Shown one piece after another: positions 58,621 to 64,000 of a DNA stretch of 64,000 nt. Below the pieces are notes generated by a model. It did no database searches. It was not told the origin of the DNA and saw only the letters and a program-made list of their open reading frames with translations. Each line of letters opens with the position of its first letter. Position 1 is the stretch's first letter. The position numbers and the translations under genes are program-made. Origin of the DNA: Balaenoptera acutorostrata. Its lineage: Eukaryota; Chordata; Mammalia; Artiodactyla; Balaenopteridae. The stretch lies in the NCBI RefSeq assembly GCF_949987535.1, contig NC_080066.1:91283600-91347599 (forward strand), given 5' to 3'.

Positions 58621-58935
58621 AAGTTATATGAGTGCAAGGATAGTTTTGAAAAGGAGTAATTTTTCACTGCAGAAGATTTGCCTTAACATTATACTTTAAC
58701 TGGTGATGTCTGTTGTAATGCACCATATGTTTCAGAATGTTACTGATAATTTGTTGATTAAATCTAAATTATTTTTTAAAAAGTATAATACACTCCATAA
58801 TTGACTGTTTCACCAGGCTGTACTCAGTTCTTGAGAATTCATTCATTTTTCATAACCAAAGTTTTATACCATTTGAACAGCATCCCACGTATCTCCCACC
58901 ATAACTTCCTGACAATCAAGATTCTGGTCTATACG
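58621..58935. other. AT-rich segment of unknown origin
   Basis: About 315 bases without L1 or SINE text. The part around 58867-58900 (ccatttgaacagcatcccac) may be a sliver of an ancient LINE. No gene is supported. Confidence 0.3.
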
Positions 58936-59206
58936 TTACACCAAGTGGACTTAACAGGCATATACAGACCATTTCATCCAACAACCTGTTCTCATGGAAC
59001 ATACTCCAGGATAGGTCATATCATAAAACACAAATACGTCTTAGTAAATTTAAGAAGATCAAAATCATATCAACTGTCTGGACACAATGATATAGAACTA
59101 GAAATCAACAAGAGTCTATCTGGAAAAATCTACAAAAATGTGGAAACTAAACAGTACACTTCCAAAAAATCAATGGGTCAAAAAAGAAATCAAAAGTGAA
59201 TTAAAA

Positions 59207-59528
59207 GGACTTCTGTGGTGGCGCAGTGCTTAAGAATCCGCCTGCCAATGCAGTGGACACGGGTTCGAGCCCTGGTCCGGGAAGACCCCACATGACGCGG
59301 AGCAGCTAAGCCCATGTACCACAACTACTGAAGCCCACACACCTAGAGCCCGTGCTCCACAACAAGAGAAGCCACCGCAATGAGAAGCCCGCACACTGCA
59401 ATGAAGAGTAGTGCCTGCGCACCACAGCGAAGAGTAGCCCCTGCTCACCACAACTAGAGAAAGCCTGCACGCAGCAACAAAGACCAAACACAGCCAAAAT
59501 TAAATAAATTAAATAAATGAAATTTTTA
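59207..59528 (+). mobile_element. CHR-type SINE
   Basis: Head ggacttctgtggtggcgcag, a B-box-like gggttcgagccctggtccgg, a body with two copies of gaagagtag and a taaataaa tail. The target-site duplication aaaagtgaatt lies at 59192-59202 and 59529-59539. Confidence 0.94.
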
Positions 59529-61703
59529 AAAAGTGAATTTAAAAAAACCCTCAAAACAAATGAAAATGGAAACACAACCTACTGAAACCTATGGGATGCT
59601 GCAAAAGCAGTTCAGAGAGGAAAGTTTACAGCCATAAGTGCATATGACAAGAAATTAGAAAGCGCCTAAATTATCTAACTCTACACTTCAAGGAACTAGA
59701 AACAGAAGAAATGTTTCCCAAAGTTAGCAGAGGGAAGGATACAATAAAGACTAGAGTGGAAATAAATAAAATAGATAAAAGAAAGTCAATAGAAAGGATC
59801 AACGAAATAAAAGCTGGATTTTCAAAACCATAAAATTCACAAACTTTCAGCTAGGTTAGGAAAAAAGAGAGAAGACAAAATCAGAAATTAAAGAGGAGAC
59901 ATTACCACTGATACGACAGAAATACAGGATCATAAGGGATTACTATGAACAAATATATGCCAACAAATTAGATATGCTAGAAGAAACTGGTAACTCCTAG
60001 AAACACACTACCTACCAAGACTGAATCAGGAAGAAATAGAAAATCTAAACAGACTGATAACAAGGGATTGAATCAGTAATCAAAAAACACCCAACACAGA
60101 AAACGGAAGGACCAGATGACTTTATTGGTAAATTCTACCAAGCCAATGAAGAAAAATTAATACCAGTAATAACTCTTCCAAAAAACTGAAGAGAAACGAA
60201 TACTTCTAAACTTATTCTATGAGGCCAGCATTTCCAAAACATCAAAGTCAAATAAAGACTCTGTAAGAAAAGAAAACTACAGGTCAATAAAACTGATTAA
60301 CATAGATGCAAAAATTCTGAACAAAATATTAACAAATCAACTTCAACAACACATTAAAAGGATCATACACTGTGACCAAGTGGGATTTATCACTGAGATG
60401 TAATAATGTTTCAACATACACAAATGAATATGCGAGATACATCACATTAAAAGAGTAAAAATAAAAAACACATGATCATTTCAATACATGCAGAAAAAGC
60501 AATGGACAAAATGCTATCCTTCTATGATTAAAAACTCTGAACAGATTGAGTATGGAGGGAATGTACCTCAACATAATTAAGGCCATATGTAACAAGCCCA
60601 TAGCTAACATCATACTCGTTGGTAAAAAGGTAAAAGCTATTTTTCTAAGGTCAAGAACAAGAAAGTCATGCCCACTTAATCAATCTTATTCAATATAGTA
60701 CCGGCAGTGTTAGCTGGAGCAATTAGGCAAGACAAAGAAAGGTGTCCAAATAGGAAAGGGAGAACTAAAATTATCATTATTTGAAGAGGGTATGATTTTG
60801 TATATAAAAAGTCCCAAGGAATTCACCAAAAAGTTGTAACTGATCAACAAAGTATGTAAAATTGCAGTATATAAAATCAACATACATCATCAGTTGTACT
60901 TCTATACACAGATAGTAGAACGTCTGAAAAAAGAAAACAATCTAATTGACAATAGCATAAAAAATAATAAAATATTTAGAAATAAATTTGACAAAGTTGT
61001 TGAAAAGTCTCTACTTTGAACACTGTAAGACATTGATAAAATAAATTGAAGTCACTAAAAAATGGAAAGATATCCTATGTTCATAGATTGGAGGGATTTC
61101 TAAGATCAAAAGTCCTTAACACCATCTGTAGATTCTAACAATATCTCTCAAAAATCCAATGATGTTCTCCACAGAAATAAAAAATCAATTCTAAACTTTC
61201 TATGGAACCAGAGAAAATCTGAATAGCCAATACAGTCCTGAGAAAGAAGAACAAAACCTGAGGCATCACAGTTCCTAATTTCAAACTATACTACAATCTA
61301 TATTAATTAAAACAGTATAGTGCTGGCATCAAAATAGACACCCAGACCAATGCAACAGAACAGAGTCCAGAATTAAACCCCTAGATATAAGGTTAACTAA
61401 TTTTTTACAAGGTAGGCAAGAACAACCATAGAGAAATAATAGTGTCTTCAATAAATGGTGTCAGAAAACCTGGATAAGCACAAGCAAAACAGAAATTTGA
61501 ACCCCTATCTTACGTCAGGCACAAGAATTAACTCAAGATGGATCAAAGACTTGAACCTAAGAACTGATACCATAAAAGTCTTAAAAGAAAGCATAAAAAA
61601 CTCTTCCACATTGGTTTTCATGATTATTCTTTTAATATGATGCTAAAAGCGCAAACAACAAAAGCAGAAATCCACAACCAAGAAGAAATCAAACTTAAAG
61701 CTT

Positions 61704-62050
61704 CTAAGGCCTTCCCTGGTGGTCCAGTGGTAGAGAATCTGCCTTACAATGCAGGTGACGTGGGTTTAACCCCTGGTAGGGGAACTAAGATCCCACATAC
61801 CGCAGGGAAACTAATCCCATGCATCACAATTACTCAGCTCACCCGCCTCAATTAGAGAGCCTGTGTGGCACAAACTACAGAGCCCACGCACCATGGATCC
61901 TGCTCAACACAACTACAAAGAGAGAAAAAAAGAAAAACCTGCACACCACAGCTAGAGAGAAGCCTGCACACCGCAACAGAGCCCGCATGCTGCAACTAAG
62001 ACCCAACGCAGCCCAAAAAAATAAATAAAATGCATGAATAAATAATAAAT
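61704..62050 (+). mobile_element. CHR-type SINE, diverged
   Basis: Head ccttccctggtggtccagtg, a weaker B box (gggtttaacccctggtagg), a body with the tandem phrase gcacaccgcaacagagcccg and an A-rich tail. The 7-mer aaagctt at 61697 and 62051 is a possible target-site duplication. It is older than its neighbour at 62077. Confidence 0.85.
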
Positions 62051-62076
62051 AAAGCTTAAAAAAAAGCTACTGTACA

Positions 62077-62371
62077 GGGCTTCCCTGGTGGTGCAGTGGT
62101 TGAGAATCTGCCTGCCAATGCAGGGGACACGGGTTCAAGCCCTGGTCTGGGAAGATCCCACATGCCACGGAGCAACTAGGCCCGTGAGCCACAACTACTG
62201 AGCCTGCACATCTGGAGCCTGTGCTCCGCAACAAGAGAGGCCACGATAGTGAGAGGCCCGCGCACCACGATGAAGAGTGGCCCCCGCTTGCCGCAACTAG
62301 AGAAAGCCCTCGCACAGAAACGAAGACCCAACAAACCAAAAAATAAATAAATTAATAAATTAATTATTTTA
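62077..62371 (+). mobile_element. CHR-type SINE, full length
   Basis: Head gggcttccctggtggtgcag, a B-box-like gggttcaagccctggtctgg and a taaataaa/ttaatta tail. A perfect 14-bp target-site duplication, aaaaagctactgta, lies at 62061-62074 and 62372-62385. Confidence 0.95.
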
Positions 62372-63480
62372 AAAAAGCTACTGTATAACATTATAGACAA
62401 TCAACAAAATGAAAAGTAAACCTACCAAATGGGAAAAAAATGCAAACCATAGGTTGGATAAGGGGCCTGTAATCAAAATACATTTTTAAAAAAACTCATA
62501 AAAGGCCACAAGAAATCAAACAATCCAATGTATGAATGGACAAAGGAAACAGATTATTTTTCCAAAAAAGACATATAGATGGCCAGTAAGTATACAAAAA
62601 TGTACTCAACATGACTAATCATCAGTACAATGCACATAAAAACCACAATGAGATATTATCTCACACCTGTTAGAATGGCTATCATCAAAAAGATGAGAAA
62701 ATAAGCGTTGGTGATGATGTTGACAAAAGAGAACACTTGTGAACTGTTACTGGGGATATAATTTCATGGCAACTATGGAAAACAATATGAAGGTTGCTCA
62801 GAAAAGTTTAAAATAGATCTGTTACATTATCCAGCAATTCCATTTCTGGGTATTTATCCAAAAAAATAAAAAGCACTTACTTGAAAAGAAATATGCACCC
62901 CCATATTTCTTGCAGCATTATCCACAATAGCCAATATATGGAATCAACCTAAGTTCCTATCAAAAGATGAATGGATAAGAAAGATATGATATCTATATCT
63001 ATATACTTATCTATGTTTACATACACACAATGGATATTATTTAGCCCTTAGAAAGAAGGAAATTCTACCATTTTTCACATTGATGTACCTTGGGTAAATT
63101 ACGCTGATATGTCAAAAAGAGAAAGACAAATACTATGTGATATCCTTTATATATGGAAATAAAAAGAAGCCAAACTTATAAAAATAAAGAGTAGAATGTT
63201 GGTCACAAGGGGCTGGGGTGTGGGGAATAGGAGAGATGTTGTTTAAGGATACAAGCTTTTAACTAATAGTAAATAATTCCTAAAGATCTGATGCACACGA
63301 TAGTCAATATAGACCATGGTATTGTATTATAATCATCAAACTTGCTAAGAGACTAGATCTTAATTTTTCTAACCATAATAAAGAAATAATAATTATGTGA
63401 CTTGATAGAGGTGATAGCTACTGCTACAATGGCAAAGCATAACATTTAAATGTAGCAAAGCACCATTAAATCCAAGTAAT

Positions 63481-64000
63481 ATTTTATTATAAATATAAGA
63501 AAAAAGAAATGCAATAAGCATAATCAATATACAAACAGATCAAGCAAAATAAATTTTCTGTAAGTCAGAAGACAGTAAGTTAAATATATCCACTCAGAGG
63601 AGAACAAAGAAAAAAAGAGTGAAGAAGGATTTTGTGATCTATAGGATATCATCAAAAGAAACCTTCTGTGAATTATGGAGTCTTAAAAGGAAAAGATATA
63701 GAGAGAAGGCTTATTTAAAGAAATAGTTGCTGAGAACTTTCGTAATCAGGGAGAGATTTGGATATCCAAGTTCATGAAGCTCATAGGGCACCAAACTAAA
63801 AAAAAAAAGGAAGAAAAACATTCCCCAAAACACATTATAGTAAAACTGTCAACAATCAAAAACAAAGAATCTGAAAAGCAGCAAGAGGAGAGAAGCGTAT
63901 AACTTACAGGAGAAACCTCATAAGGTTATCAGTTGATTTCTCAGCAGAAACCTCACAGGCCAGGAGAGAGTGGGATAATACATTCAAATTACTCAATGAA
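63481..64000 (+). mobile_element. Old L1 ORF1 region, cut by the window edge
   Basis: From about 63560 the sequence matches L1 ORF1 in order (a GSLKRKRYR-like stretch, gagaactttcgtaatcaggg, then aaacctcataaggttatcag and gccaggagagagtggg). It is decayed and incomplete on the right. Confidence 0.75.

Larger units (their letters stand above)
58936..63480 (+). mobile_element. Old L1, endonuclease to 3' end, with three SINE insertions
   Basis: Decayed ORF2 from the endonuclease (DLTGIYRPFHPTT at about 58945) through the RT, thumb and C-terminus, and a 3' UTR fading out by about 63480. Removing the SINEs at 59207, 61704 and 62077 restores continuity. Frames such as 58801-59199 are fragments. Confidence 0.85.

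Overview
This window is repeat-dominated mammalian nuclear DNA, most likely from a cetacean (whale or dolphin). It carries many LINE-1 copies of artiodactyl/cetacean type and about eight tRNA-derived SINEs of the CHR type, recognisable by the head cttccctggtggcgcagtgg. CHR SINEs are typical of Cetacea and their hippopotamus/ruminant relatives, and the long ~300-bp form seen here points to whales. I see no ordinary active multi-exon host gene, no RNA gene in use, no CRISPR array and nothing bacterial.

Layout. 1-10500 holds three tandem copies of a ~1.2-kb unit (a unique leader plus an L1 tail); the first is separated from the second by a nearly intact full-length L1 (L1-1, 1156-8169). 10500-12295 holds older L1 pieces. 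From 12296 to about 34110 lies one old plus-strand L1 blown apart by nested insertions: two CHR SINEs, a full-length L1 (L1-2, 15637-22660), a third SINE, and a minus-strand L1 (23171-32200). That minus-strand L1 was itself split by a 7.85-kb insertion (24139-31990) with a perfect 13-bp target-site duplication and an A-rich tail.

The 7.85-kb insertion is the most unusual object here. Read on the minus strand it is a retrocopy of a chimeric transcript: RDM1 (RAD52 motif 1) exon 1, a retained GT-AG intron, RDM1 exon 2, a skipped RDM1 exon, later RDM1 exons, then, at what looks like a splice junction, the very large first exon of an LRRC37-family gene, then a CpG-rich 240-bp module, then six ~320-bp tandem monomers resembling a repetitive 3' UTR, then an A-rich tail. 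Two long LRRC37 reading frames (about 470 and 1011 codons) survive, separated by one frameshift.

34110-45180 holds older L1s, a TA/CA microsatellite, a CHR SINE and a third full-length L1 (L1-3, 36986-43887). 45181-46430 is a minus-strand processed pseudogene of the AP-2 beta-adaptin gene (AP2B1). 46431-49895 is a minus-strand L1 whose 5' UTR is joined directly to its reverse-transcriptase half. 49896-52165 is about 2.3 kb in which I recognise nothing. 52166-64000 is more L1, including a 5'-truncated younger copy (L1-4, 53229-58213), and three further SINEs.

The genes do not form a pathway. What connects them is L1 machinery: L1 ORF1/ORF2 proteins copied themselves, mobilised the SINEs, and made the AP2B1 and RDM1-LRRC37 retrocopies. 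All family names are from recognition of translated sequence, not from a database search.
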